From: CAYFHQ01 sp964342805
GTDB lineage: Bacteria > Bacillota > Clostridia > Peptostreptococcales > Acidaminobacteraceae
DNA length: 9,297 nt
Assembly (NCBI GenBank): GCA_964342805.1
Contig: CAYFHQ010000125.1
Location: 1-9,297 of the forward strand
Reading direction: 5' to 3'
Below the pieces are notes generated by a model. That model was given only the letters and a program-made list of their open reading frames with translations, did not search any database and was not told the origin of the DNA. A program made the translations under genes and the position numbers. Positions 1-5,914 of this stretch are shown one piece after another. Position 1 is the stretch's first letter. The number at the start of each line of letters is the position of its first letter.

Positions 1-404
1 CGCATAACCACCCACTTGGTATGGTTGACCCTTTCCTCCAGGACCTCACGCATGTGCTTCATGTACACCTGCATACTCTCACCACTAACGTCAGCCAACT
101 CAGTAACATTGTCGCCGCCACGGATACCAATATAGGCGTCCATGCCCTTCATAAAGTCCAATTCTTTTTCATAGCGGTAGGCCAGTTGGGCCTCATTCCC
201 TGGCATAATGAGCTCTCGCTCAATGCTGGGGTCAACAAATTCTACGAAGGGAACACCTTCTGCCTTGTATACTTCCTTGATCAGGGCCTTAACCAAGGGT
301 TTGGGGGCGTCACCCACACAATTGATCAGAACCTTTTCACCAGGTTGGATTGTGCAAGAGTAATTCACCAGATTACTTGCCAGTTGTTGAATACGTGGAT
401 CCAT
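1..404 (-). CDS. M29-family aminopeptidase (AmpS/PepS type), N-terminal part
   Basis: This is a cytoplasmic metallo-aminopeptidase of family M29, which releases N-terminal amino acids from peptides. Only the first 134 codons are present; the gene runs off the low-coordinate edge of the window. The translation starts MDPRIQQLASNLVNYS and carries GEKVLI at about residues 22-27, DAYIGIRGGDNVTELADV at about 89-106 and TKWVVM at about 129-134. All of these match the N-terminal domain of AmpS/PepS-type enzymes. The metal ligands lie in the C-terminal domain, outside the window, so catalytic competence cannot be judged. The ATG at 402-404 is preceded by AAAGGAGT about six bases upstream, which fixes the start. 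It has its own promoter (450-458) and lies 99 bp downstream of the kinase gene. Family call is firm from motif recall; the exact symbol is not. Confidence 0.9.
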   Translation of the reverse strand, partial: MDPRIQQLASNLVNYSCTIQPGEKVLINCVGDAPKPLVKALIKEVYKAEGVPFVEFVDPSIERELIMPGNEAQLAYRYEKELDFMKGMDAYIGIRGGDNVTELADVSGESMQVYMKHMREVLEERVNHTKWVVM

Positions 405-449
405 ACGGTCACTCCTTTGTCATGATTCCTACTCGATTACATCCTGTTC

Positions 450-458
450 ATTATACCA
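450..458 (-). promoter_or_regulatory. Extended -10 promoter of the M29 aminopeptidase gene
   Basis: On the minus strand the bases read TGG-TATAAT: a perfect -10 hexamer (450-455) with the TGn extension (456-458). No good -35 hexamer is found at 15-18 bp spacing, so it would depend on the extended -10. The predicted start near 443 gives a leader of about 40 nt ending in the AAAGGAGT ribosome binding site. Confidence 0.6.
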
Positions 459-475
459 TTTCAATAATTGAAATG
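457..475. promoter_or_regulatory. 19-bp perfect palindrome abutting the aminopeptidase -10 box; operator candidate
   Basis: CATTTCAAT-A-ATTGAAATG has two 9-bp arms, perfectly complementary around one central base. It occupies the spacer and -35 area of the promoter at 450-458 and overlaps its TGn element. It is AT-rich with no room for a stable loop and no T-tract after it, so a terminator is unlikely. A dimeric regulator site is the simplest reading; which regulator is unknown. Confidence 0.4.
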
Positions 476-503
476 ATGGACCCATGGAAAAAATGACTGA
501 ATC

Positions 504-1259
504 TTAAAGGGATTTGAGGATATTGGTAATTTCCCGCATGTCTGCAAAACGATTTTTAGGTTGAATAGCGATGGCCCTGCGGATAACTTGCTGGAGGGGT
601 AGGCTCAGTCGAACCAAGCGGTCTCCTGCCAACCTGTGGAGGGTCATGCCAAAGCCATACATGTCTGTCCGGGGCGACACCTGGTCTGGACAAAATACTT
701 GCTCTGGGGCTGCATAATAGGGGGTTGCCAGGGGCAGGGCTGCATGGAGGGCCGACAGGGACCCTTCCACAGCAGCCCCAAAATCAATTAGCCAGACATG
801 GTCCTGGTCATCCACGAGGATGTTAGCCGGCTTGATGTCCCTGTGGATCAAGGGAAAGGGCTCTTGGTCATGGAGATACACCAAGATTTCCGCCACTTGA
901 ATGGCCCAGTTGATCAGTTGACCCTCAGGCAGGTCATGACCTATCCATGTATGGAGGCCCCTTCCCTTAATATGACGATAGACCATCCAAATCCCCCCTT
1001 CATCCACTTCCCAGTCCATAACTGGAGGGATACCATGGTGGTCAAGCCGGGTAAGGAGGTCCACTTCCGCCGAACCCGAAGCCGTCATCCGGTCCACCCG
1101 TTTCATGGTCCAGGGCGTCTTGGTCTTCCGGTCAACCACCTTCCAGACCCCGGTCCCCAGTTGGTCTATAACTTCGTACTTGTTAGACTGAGGTTTATTT
1201 TGGGGGATTGTTTTTTCTCCTGCGAGCATCACAGTTTTTGCATAGGCGGTAACTTGCAT
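504..1259 (-). CDS. Short soluble Hanks-type Ser/Thr protein kinase
   Basis: A 251-residue eukaryotic-like protein kinase that would phosphorylate protein Ser/Thr in the cytoplasm. Landmarks: degenerate glycine loop LGTGVWKVV (34-42), ATP-anchoring lysine K53 (TMK), likely alpha-C glutamate E65, catalytic loop HRDIKPAN (139-146), DFG at 159-161, APE at 184-186 and the C-lobe Asp of RTDMYGFG (199). All core catalytic residues are present. Odd points are the third loop glycine replaced by lysine (K40) and a C-lobe clearly shorter than usual. There is no transmembrane segment or PASTA domain, so it is not PrkC/PknB-like. The ATG at 1259 follows GGAGGAGG at good spacing although it lies 65 bp inside the preceding pseudopilin gene, implying translational coupling. 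It is the last gene of the pseudopilin operon and probably acts on that system. No terminator is visible after its TAA. Confidence 0.88.
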   Translation of the reverse strand: MQVTAYAKTVMLAGEKTIPQNKPQSNKYEVIDQLGTGVWKVVDRKTKTPWTMKRVDRMTASGSAEVDLLTRLDHHGIPPVMDWEVDEGGIWMVYRHIKGRGLHTWIGHDLPEGQLINWAIQVAEILVYLHDQEPFPLIHRDIKPANILVDDQDHVWLIDFGAAVEGSLSALHAALPLATPYYAAPEQVFCPDQVSPRTDMYGFGMTLHRLAGDRLVRLSLPLQQVIRRAIAIQPKNRFADMREITNILKSL

Positions 1260-1884
1260 CTAAGGCCTCCTCCTTTTTGCGAACAAGGTCACCCTTCATT
1301 TGTTTGGTTGACCGGTCCAAGAGGTGAATACACCCCTTATAATGGTAGATCTTTGATTGGGTCAGGCCATGTTGCGTAATAAAGACCTCTTGGCCTTGAA
1401 CAGCCTCTTTTTCCCACAAGCCTGGTTGGTCCCCTCCCCACCCAGACCGACATAGGATGACATGGCGCTGGGTCACCTCATACTGGCCAGGAAGAAAAAC
1501 CAGGGTGTAGGTCAGGGTCCATTGCTCTTCTCCTTCAGAAAGGTGAACCTGGTAATGAAGACCCTTGCTACCTCCCTTGACCCTGTACGTAGACGCCAGC
1601 ATGTCGTCAGTAATTTGCGCCGCCTCCATCTGGGCTTGAATCCCACTGGATACTTGCATGGTTTTAGTGGCCAGGGTTGTGAGGGAGGGCTGGTTGCCAA
1701 TAAGAGGGCTTGCCAAGTCATAATTCTGGTCCAGTACAGCCTGGTGGAACCAGGCATCTAAGACGTCCGTTGTCGCCCGGGCCTGGACCATAAAAACCAA
1801 GGTCAGCATAAACAAGAGGGCCAGGGGGACAACCAAGGCAGCTTCAATGGTTAAACTCCCCCGCTCCAGCTTCCTAGTGCCCAT
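1195..1884 (-). CDS. TadE-like pseudopilin with a C-terminal His/Cys (putative zinc) motif
   Basis: A 229-residue single-span protein with a class III (type IVb) prepilin-like start: basic leader MGTRKLERG, then SLTIEAALVVPLALLF, with Glu at +5 after the Gly9/Ser10 junction where a prepilin peptidase would cut. The hydrophobic stretch at about 15-33 is the membrane anchor; the rest should face outward. The C-terminus (about 167-220) reads VFITQHG, then YHYKGCIHL (H181, C185), then SYRLCKNC (C215, C218). This resembles the small HxxxC...CxxC module seen at the ends of some secreted nucleases and ComEC/MBL-type proteins, where it is thought to bind metal. The start is an ATG with AGGA about eight bases upstream, overlapping the DUF5702 gene by 11 bp. 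TadE-like membership is recognised; metal binding and surface exposure are inferred. Confidence 0.78.
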   Translation of the reverse strand: MGTRKLERGSLTIEAALVVPLALLFMLTLVFMVQARATTDVLDAWFHQAVLDQNYDLASPLIGNQPSLTTLATKTMQVSSGIQAQMEAAQITDDMLASTYRVKGGSKGLHYQVHLSEGEEQWTLTYTLVFLPGQYEVTQRHVILCRSGWGGDQPGLWEKEAVQGQEVFITQHGLTQSKIYHYKGCIHLLDRSTKQMKGDLVRKKEEALDASYRLCKNCDARRRKNNPPK

Positions 1885-3682
1885 AGGTGAGTTCCTGGCT
1901 TTCTTTTAGGAGGGTCTCACCCCTGGTATCAACCAAACGCAGGTCCAACTGCCACCCAGTCGTATAATCAGCCACAGCAAGACCTTGGTCATTCATCCAA
2001 ATGATGTCCATGGCCCGGGCGGTCCGGTCTGTCGCTCCGGTCATATTCAACTTCAGACGGAGAAAATCACAATAATACCATTGGTTTAAGGCCTTGATAG
2101 CCTTCAGTTTCTCCCTGTCTCCCCTTGACTTGTCAGGGAAAGGAGCCTTGCCTTTAAGGCTGGTAGACCAGTCTTGGTCAGACAGTTTTAAAAGGGCAAC
2201 GGATTCTCCGTCGTCTAGGCGCTGCAAGTCCTGGGCAGTCTCAATGGAGGCCCAGGCGAAGAGAACCCCATTATAGACCAAGGGGACACCAATGCCTGTA
2301 ACGGCTGCCAAACCTGCCAATTCTGAGGCCAGGGTCTGCTTTTCCTGGCAGGTGTAGACATGGATCAGGTTGGTCGTCATGCGACAGGCGGACAACCAAA
2401 GGTTAAACCGCCACTGGGCCTCTGACAGGTCACCCCCCATGGCCACGTACTCCACTTCATTTTTTACGTAAAATGAGCGATGGTGTTTACCATAAAAGTC
2501 CCAGTCCCTGGGCCCATTCCCCCCTTCCTCATTGGACTCCCGGTGGAGAAAGCTCCCCATAATATACTCTGTCAAAAGGACACTGTCCGCCAGAGAGACG
2601 TCCACCTGGTCTGACACAACTTCAGAGGGCTTGTTGGTCGGTGTTTCAACGTCACTGACCTCCTTGGTGACCCCCTTGTTCCCTGCCTTGGATTCCAAGT
2701 CTTCCACTTGGGCAAGAGCAATTTTGGAGTGACCCCTTGGTTGAAAGGTTGCTTGCAAAAACAGGCCAGAGGCTCTCTTTTCTATGACTCTAGCTTCTTC
2801 CACCTGGGTCACCTGACGGACTTGGTCCTGGAGGCCTTCAAGGTCTTTCCTGTAAGCTCTAAGGCTGGTCAACCACCCATCCATTTGGTTTAGGGTCTCC
2901 ATGACGGGGGTGGCACGGGCTTGTTGTTCCAGGGCTTCAAAGACTTCTGGTAGGAGCGCATCTTTTTCCTTATGGGCTTGAAGGGTCAACTGGTCCATGT
3001 AGGTTTCAAACGCTCTCAAATCCAGATGCGCCTTGGAGATCAAGTCTTCAATCTCCCCAGCTTTTTGGAGGAGGTCACCCAGGTTGGTGTCCATGCGGAC
3101 TTGCCCTGCCTTGTCGATCCAGGTGTGGATCTGCAGGTCTTGTCCATGGAGATGGTTGATAAGCTGTCCAGCCTCTTGATTGAGTTTTTCCACGGGCCCA
3201 AGGAGGTCAAAACCTTTTTGAAGCTGCTTGAGAAAGTCACCGGTCTTGTCTGCCTTGAGCCAGTCTTTGCCCCGGTCAGCTAGGCTGGCAACCACTTGCT
3301 CTGTGAGTTGAATACTTGCAGCGTCCTGCATTTGGCCTGACAGGGCTTGGATGTCCTCAAAGGTCTGGCGGGTTGTGAGGTCCCCTTGAAGTTTTCTAGA
3401 CGACCCCCTCCTATAGGTGGTGTCATGGCGGTTGAGCCATTTGATATTTTCAGACAGACTGGTCAGCCGGTCACTGGAGGTATTGGCCAAGAGGCCATAG
3501 TCCATGAGTAAGGAGGTGTCGTATTGGTTGGCCACATTGTGGACCAATCTTTCAGCCTGTCTTTTTAAGTGGTTGGTTTGGGCTTGTATATTGAGATAGT
3601 GCATGGATACACCAAACAAGGTCACCAGGCTGGTTAGAATAATGATGTACCATAGGCTTATTGCACCTCTTCGGTTATCCAA
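1874..3682 (-). CDS. DUF5702-family, TadG-like membrane-anchored protein
   Basis: A 602-residue protein with a short leader (MDNRRG), then AISLWYIIILTSLVTLFG as a prepilin-like transmembrane helix; position +5 is Trp rather than Glu. DYGLLAN (61-67) matches the YGL signature of DUF5702 proteins. Residues about 100-300 are polar and predicted largely helical or coiled-coil. The C-terminal part (about 365-585) carries family blocks NEVEYVAMGG (408-417), an ASIET...DGESVALLKL stretch (478-500) and WYYCDFLRLKLNM (535-547). C433 and C445 could form a disulfide outside the membrane. DUF5702 proteins usually sit with TadE-like genes in clostridial Tad loci; their function is not known. The start is TTG at 3682 with AAGGAGG ten bases upstream, inside the 3' end of the preceding gene; no other start keeps the leader. 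Confidence 0.78.
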   Translation of the reverse strand: MDNRRGAISLWYIIILTSLVTLFGVSMHYLNIQAQTNHLKRQAERLVHNVANQYDTSLLMDYGLLANTSSDRLTSLSENIKWLNRHDTTYRRGSSRKLQGDLTTRQTFEDIQALSGQMQDAASIQLTEQVVASLADRGKDWLKADKTGDFLKQLQKGFDLLGPVEKLNQEAGQLINHLHGQDLQIHTWIDKAGQVRMDTNLGDLLQKAGEIEDLISKAHLDLRAFETYMDQLTLQAHKEKDALLPEVFEALEQQARATPVMETLNQMDGWLTSLRAYRKDLEGLQDQVRQVTQVEEARVIEKRASGLFLQATFQPRGHSKIALAQVEDLESKAGNKGVTKEVSDVETPTNKPSEVVSDQVDVSLADSVLLTEYIMGSFLHRESNEEGGNGPRDWDFYGKHHRSFYVKNEVEYVAMGGDLSEAQWRFNLWLSACRMTTNLIHVYTCQEKQTLASELAGLAAVTGIGVPLVYNGVLFAWASIETAQDLQRLDDGESVALLKLSDQDWSTSLKGKAPFPDKSRGDREKLKAIKALNQWYYCDFLRLKLNMTGATDRTARAMDIIWMNDQGLAVADYTTGWQLDLRLVDTRGETLLKESQELTYGH

Positions 3683-3990
3683 GATTTCAGGGCCTCCTTT
3701 CCTTCGTATACCATGGTGAGCAAGTGGACCCGCTTGGCGACCACGGGGGTTTGATGGCGGCTTACATAGTTCATCTGGTGGGTTATCATGGTCCCAATGC
3801 GGATGGTTTGCTCCGTCGTTAGCTCACGATCTTCTAGGCCTGTAAGGTCGGTTGTTGGCTCTATATCCACGACCTGATTATTGGCCTGGAGGATGGTCTT
3901 AGACTCCAGTATTTGAGCAATGAGTAGGCCTGTCACCATGAAGGTCATAATGAGAATAAGGGGGATAATGAGGGTCGATTCCAGTGTCAT
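3658..3990 (-). CDS. Small TadE-like pseudopilin lacking a leader peptide
   Basis: A 110-residue protein that begins directly with MTLESTLIIPLILIMTFMVTGLL, the conserved Thr-(Leu/Ile)-Glu plus hydrophobic helix of TadE/TadG-like minor pseudopilins, followed by an 85-residue extracytoplasmic tail. The open frame extends upstream to an ATG at 4050, but I reject that start. The promoter at 4012-4040 lies inside the extension, and the ATG at 3988-3990 has AAAAAGGAG six bases upstream. With this start there is no basic leader and no cleavage glycine; even the longer form has Glu rather than Gly at the expected place. It may stay as an unprocessed membrane protein. First gene of the four-gene pseudopilin/kinase operon; overlaps the next gene by 25 bp. 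Short proteins of this type diverge fast, so the family call rests on the N-terminus and context. Confidence 0.7.
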   Translation of the reverse strand: MTLESTLIIPLILIMTFMVTGLLIAQILESKTILQANNQVVDIEPTTDLTGLEDRELTTEQTIRIGTMITHQMNYVSRHQTPVVAKRVHLLTMVYEGKEALKSWITEEVQ

Positions 3991-4011
3991 TGACAACTCC
4001 TTTTTACATAT

Positions 4012-4040
4012 ATTGTAATTCCGCATGCAGGCGTTGTCAA
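4012..4040 (-). promoter_or_regulatory. Sigma-A-type promoter of the pseudopilin/kinase operon
   Basis: Minus strand reads TTGACA (4035-4040), a 17-bp spacer, then TACAAT (4012-4017), which is near-consensus with ideal spacing. Transcription would start near 4005, giving a leader of only about 15 nt that is nearly all ribosome binding site (AAAAAGGAG, 3997-4005). This placement decides the start codon of the first gene. Confidence 0.75.
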
Positions 4041-4054
4041 TATTTTCCATTCAT

Positions 4055-4088
4055 AAATAAAAGAAAACTGCTCCCTAGGGAAGCAGTT
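4055..4088 (-). terminator. Intrinsic terminator of the sensory hydrogenase operon
   Basis: Arms AACTGCT (4066-4072) and AGCAGTT (4082-4088) pair perfectly, with a CCCTAGGG self-complementary core that may extend the stem. On the minus strand the hairpin is followed by a T-rich tract, TTCTTTTATTT. It lies 25 bp past the stop of the 59-residue gene and just before the promoter of the next operon. Confidence 0.75.
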
Positions 4089-4112
4089 CATTTTTCATGG
4101 ATTGATTTGCTA

Positions 4113-4292
4113 TTACAGGTCCTCCGGTGGTTGCATGCCTCCGAAGAAAATTAGAAATATGCCCGTCCCAAAACCAAATGTCCCAAGGGTCAGGGGCCAT
4201 GGATTTGGCACGTTCAATTGGCCCATGAGAATCAAGGCCAGGATGGTGAAAATCAAGACTTTTAGTCCCATTTTTTTAAAAGAGGATTGCAT
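4113..4292 (-). CDS. Small 59-residue, two-helix membrane protein, unknown function
   Basis: The translation begins MQSSFKKMGLKVLIFTILA and ends in GGMQPPEDL before a TAA at 4113-4115. Two hydrophobic stretches (about residues 9-24 and 34-52) are separated by a short Asn/Pro-rich turn (QLNVPNPWP), and the ends are lysine-rich at the N-terminus and acidic at the C-terminus. By the positive-inside rule the N-terminus would be cytoplasmic, and with two spans the C-terminus too. The ATG overlaps the stop codon of the upstream ATPase gene (TAATG), with GGGGAGG ten bases upstream, a classic translational coupling arrangement. It is the last gene before the operon terminator. I do not recognise a family. 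It could anchor the soluble signalling proteins to the membrane, but this is speculation from position only. Confidence 0.68.
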   Translation of the reverse strand: MQSSFKKMGLKVLIFTILALILMGQLNVPNPWPLTLGTFGFGTGIFLIFFGGMQPPEDL

Positions 4293-4846
4293 TAGGCACT
4301 AACCTCCCCTTCCAGGTCTTCAAGGTTCTCCTTGATGTAGCTTTTGAGCCAGATGATCACATCCACATTGCTGATGGGTAGGTCTCCAAGGGTCTTTTTG
4401 ATGTCCTTGGTATTGAGCACAAACTTCTTTTCGTCGATGGAATGGGTATAAATCAAATCCATTTCCGGGTTGGCCAAGATCACTGTAATAATGGTATCCG
4501 CCATGTTGCCCAGGGGAACACGGTCAATGTGGGAATGTTGGAAGGTCGCGTCAATTTCCGTGCCCACTCCAACTGAAGACTTGATGTCAAAGTCCCCACC
4601 ACAGGTTTCCGCTGCGACTTTGAACATGGGGATTCCCAGGCCCACCTTACGGGTTGTTCTGGTGGTATAGAAGGGGTCAATGACCTTTTTGACTGTGGCT
4701 GAGTCCATGCCAGAGCCATCGTCCTTTATCTTGATGATCAAACGATCGTCTTTTAAATCCTCACAAATCGCGATTCGCAAGGTTTCAGCACCTGCTGATA
4801 TGGAATTTTGTGCGATGTCTAGTATGTGTAAGGATAATTCTCTCAT
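4292..4846 (-). CDS. Stand-alone histidine-kinase-type ATPase (GHKL), hydrogenase operon
   Basis: A 184-residue soluble protein whose first ~105 residues form a HATPase_c (Bergerat) fold: N-box HILDIAQNSISAGA with N14, G1 box DDGSGM (42-47), F-box-like DPFYTTR (57-63), G2 box GLGIPMFK (69-76) and the GTEI strand near 95-98. There is no HisKA/phosphoacceptor region, so it is an ATP-binding domain on its own. The last ~80 residues (about 106-184) are an unrecognised, mixed, partly acidic domain ending EDLEGEVSA. It lies 17 bp after the PHP gene and overlaps the small membrane protein gene by one base. Proteins of this type recur in clostridial operons with putative sensory [FeFe]-hydrogenases. 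Its likely role is ATP-dependent phosphotransfer or partner switching; the substrate is unknown. Confidence 0.85.
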   Translation of the reverse strand: MRELSLHILDIAQNSISAGAETLRIAICEDLKDDRLIIKIKDDGSGMDSATVKKVIDPFYTTRTTRKVGLGIPMFKVAAETCGGDFDIKSSVGVGTEIDATFQHSHIDRVPLGNMADTIITVILANPEMDLIYTHSIDEKKFVLNTKDIKKTLGDLPISNVDVIIWLKSYIKENLEDLEGEVSA

Positions 4847-4863
4847 TCTTCTTGCCTCTCTTT

Positions 4864-5583
4864 TTACTGGGGACCAGACCGTAAGGCATTGAGCACCCCA
4901 GCATTGGATTTTTCTTCGACTTCAAGGGTATGAACAGGTTCTGAAATATGGACCAGCTCATGGGCGTCTGAGTTCCGTAGAATCGTATACTTGCCCTTGT
5001 AGATGGGGCTGTCCGCCATTTGATCACCTGAAGGATATCCAGAACACTCCACCACACCCAAGGACCAGTCCGGTGGGATAAACCCTAGGCTGATCAAAAC
5101 ACTGTGGGATGCCCGGTCAATATGGGCTGGAAAGGCTACGCCCCCCACAGCTTCCACTTGGGCCATGGTCGTTTCGATGTCCATGTAAATGGACGCAATC
5201 AAGGCGATGGGTTCCTCGTCGGTTTGGTCATCATTGGCATTGAGTATCCGTTGATGACCAATGGAAGTCGGTCGATTCTTGATGGGCAGGCGGTGGAGGT
5301 CCACCACCCGGTCGAAGGATTTTGCAGCCTTCATGTCTGGAAAGAGACAGACCAAGTGAATATCTTCTATGGTCTGTAATTCCATGCCCGGTATAACCAA
5401 TATATCCAGGTCCTCTGCCACCTCCATGGCCGCCTCGCAGTTGGCAATGGAGTTGTGGTCGGTGATTGCAATCACATCCAGTCCCTTAATAAGGGACATG
5501 TTGACCACATTGTTGGGTGTCATCTCGTCTAGGGCACAAGGGGACAGGCAGGTATGGATATGAAGGTCATAAAAGATCTTCAT
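4864..5583 (-). CDS. PHP-domain phosphoesterase-like protein
   Basis: A 239-residue soluble protein with the PHP metal-binding signature: DLHIHTCLSPC (H8, H10), ITDHN (D42, H43), PGMELQT (E68), H76, PAHIDR (H154) and NSDAH (D206, H208). These make up a full trinuclear-type metal site, so it is predicted to be an active metal-dependent phosphoesterase. Family members act on DNA ends, nucleotides or histidinol phosphate; this one is of the short form found in hydrogenase-linked operons, substrate unknown. In this context it might remove phosphate from a signalling partner or a nucleotide second messenger (inference). The start ATG at 5583 follows GGAG seven bases upstream, one base after the TAG of the second DRTGG gene, so the two are probably co-translated. 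Confidence 0.88.
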   Translation of the reverse strand: MKIFYDLHIHTCLSPCALDEMTPNNVVNMSLIKGLDVIAITDHNSIANCEAAMEVAEDLDILVIPGMELQTIEDIHLVCLFPDMKAAKSFDRVVDLHRLPIKNRPTSIGHQRILNANDDQTDEEPIALIASIYMDIETTMAQVEAVGGVAFPAHIDRASHSVLISLGFIPPDWSLGVVECSGYPSGDQMADSPIYKGKYTILRNSDAHELVHISEPVHTLEVEEKSNAGVLNALRSGPQ

Positions 5584-5584
5584 C

Positions 5585-5914
5585 CTACTGCTCCGCTTCG
5601 TAGTAAACCTTGAATATTCCGTATGCGTCTAGGGGTGTGCTGAGGATGGCGATGTCCTCACTTGCTGCCTTCTCCAATACCGGCGGCGTTACTTCAATGT
5701 CCGACGGTATGATAATACAGGCCATGTCCAGCAGGGAGGCTACAGCAACAATGTTATTGTGGGTCATTACCGTGATCCATGCATTGTCCTCTTTGCCATT
5801 GGCCATGACCCAGCTGAGTAGGTCGCAGCAATGAAGCCCACTGATTTCTTTATTACTGTCTACTTCATTGAGTAGTTTAAATCCATGTTGTGATACCAGA
5901 TCATTCACTTTCAT
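5585..5914 (-). CDS. Second DRTGG-domain-like protein of the hydrogenase operon
   Basis: A 109-residue soluble protein with HCCDLLSWVM (28-37), AWITVMTHNNIVAVA (45-59) and ACIII (65-69). This pattern is typical of the short DRTGG-like proteins that follow putative sensory hydrogenases in Clostridia. The DRTGG fold is also found in the N-terminal part of HPr kinase and beside CBS domains, where ligand or nucleotide sensing is suspected; no catalytic motif is visible here. The adjacent C29-C30 pair could be redox-active or bind metal (inference). The ATG at 5914 lies 14 bp inside the hydrogenase-like gene, with GGAGG seven bases upstream, so the two are translationally coupled. The literal DRTGG string is absent, as is common in the family. 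Confidence 0.78.
   Translation of the reverse strand: MKVNDLVSQHGFKLLNEVDSNKEISGLHCCDLLSWVMANGKEDNAWITVMTHNNIVAVASLLDMACIIIPSDIEVTPPVLEKAASEDIAILSTPLDAYGIFKVYYEAEQ

Noticed and set aside
21..425. Plus-strand reading frame of 134 codons opposite the aminopeptidase
   Set aside because: Antisense shadow: the minus strand encodes a recognisable M29 N-terminus with promoter and ribosome binding site; the plus frame shows no family motif.
798..1379. Long plus-strand frame of 193 codons opposite the kinase and pseudopilin genes
   Set aside because: It spans the junction of two well-supported minus-strand genes, has no visible ribosome binding site and a His/Pro-rich composition typical of antisense frames.
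504..3682. Frequent GACCAG/GACCAA words (GGTC-rich on the plus strand) as possible repeats
   Set aside because: They mostly encode Asp-Gln pairs in different local contexts; there is no regular spacing or longer conserved unit.
4102..4302. Plus-strand 66-codon frame
   Set aside because: Shadow of the 59-residue membrane protein on the minus strand, which has better start signals and hydropathy.
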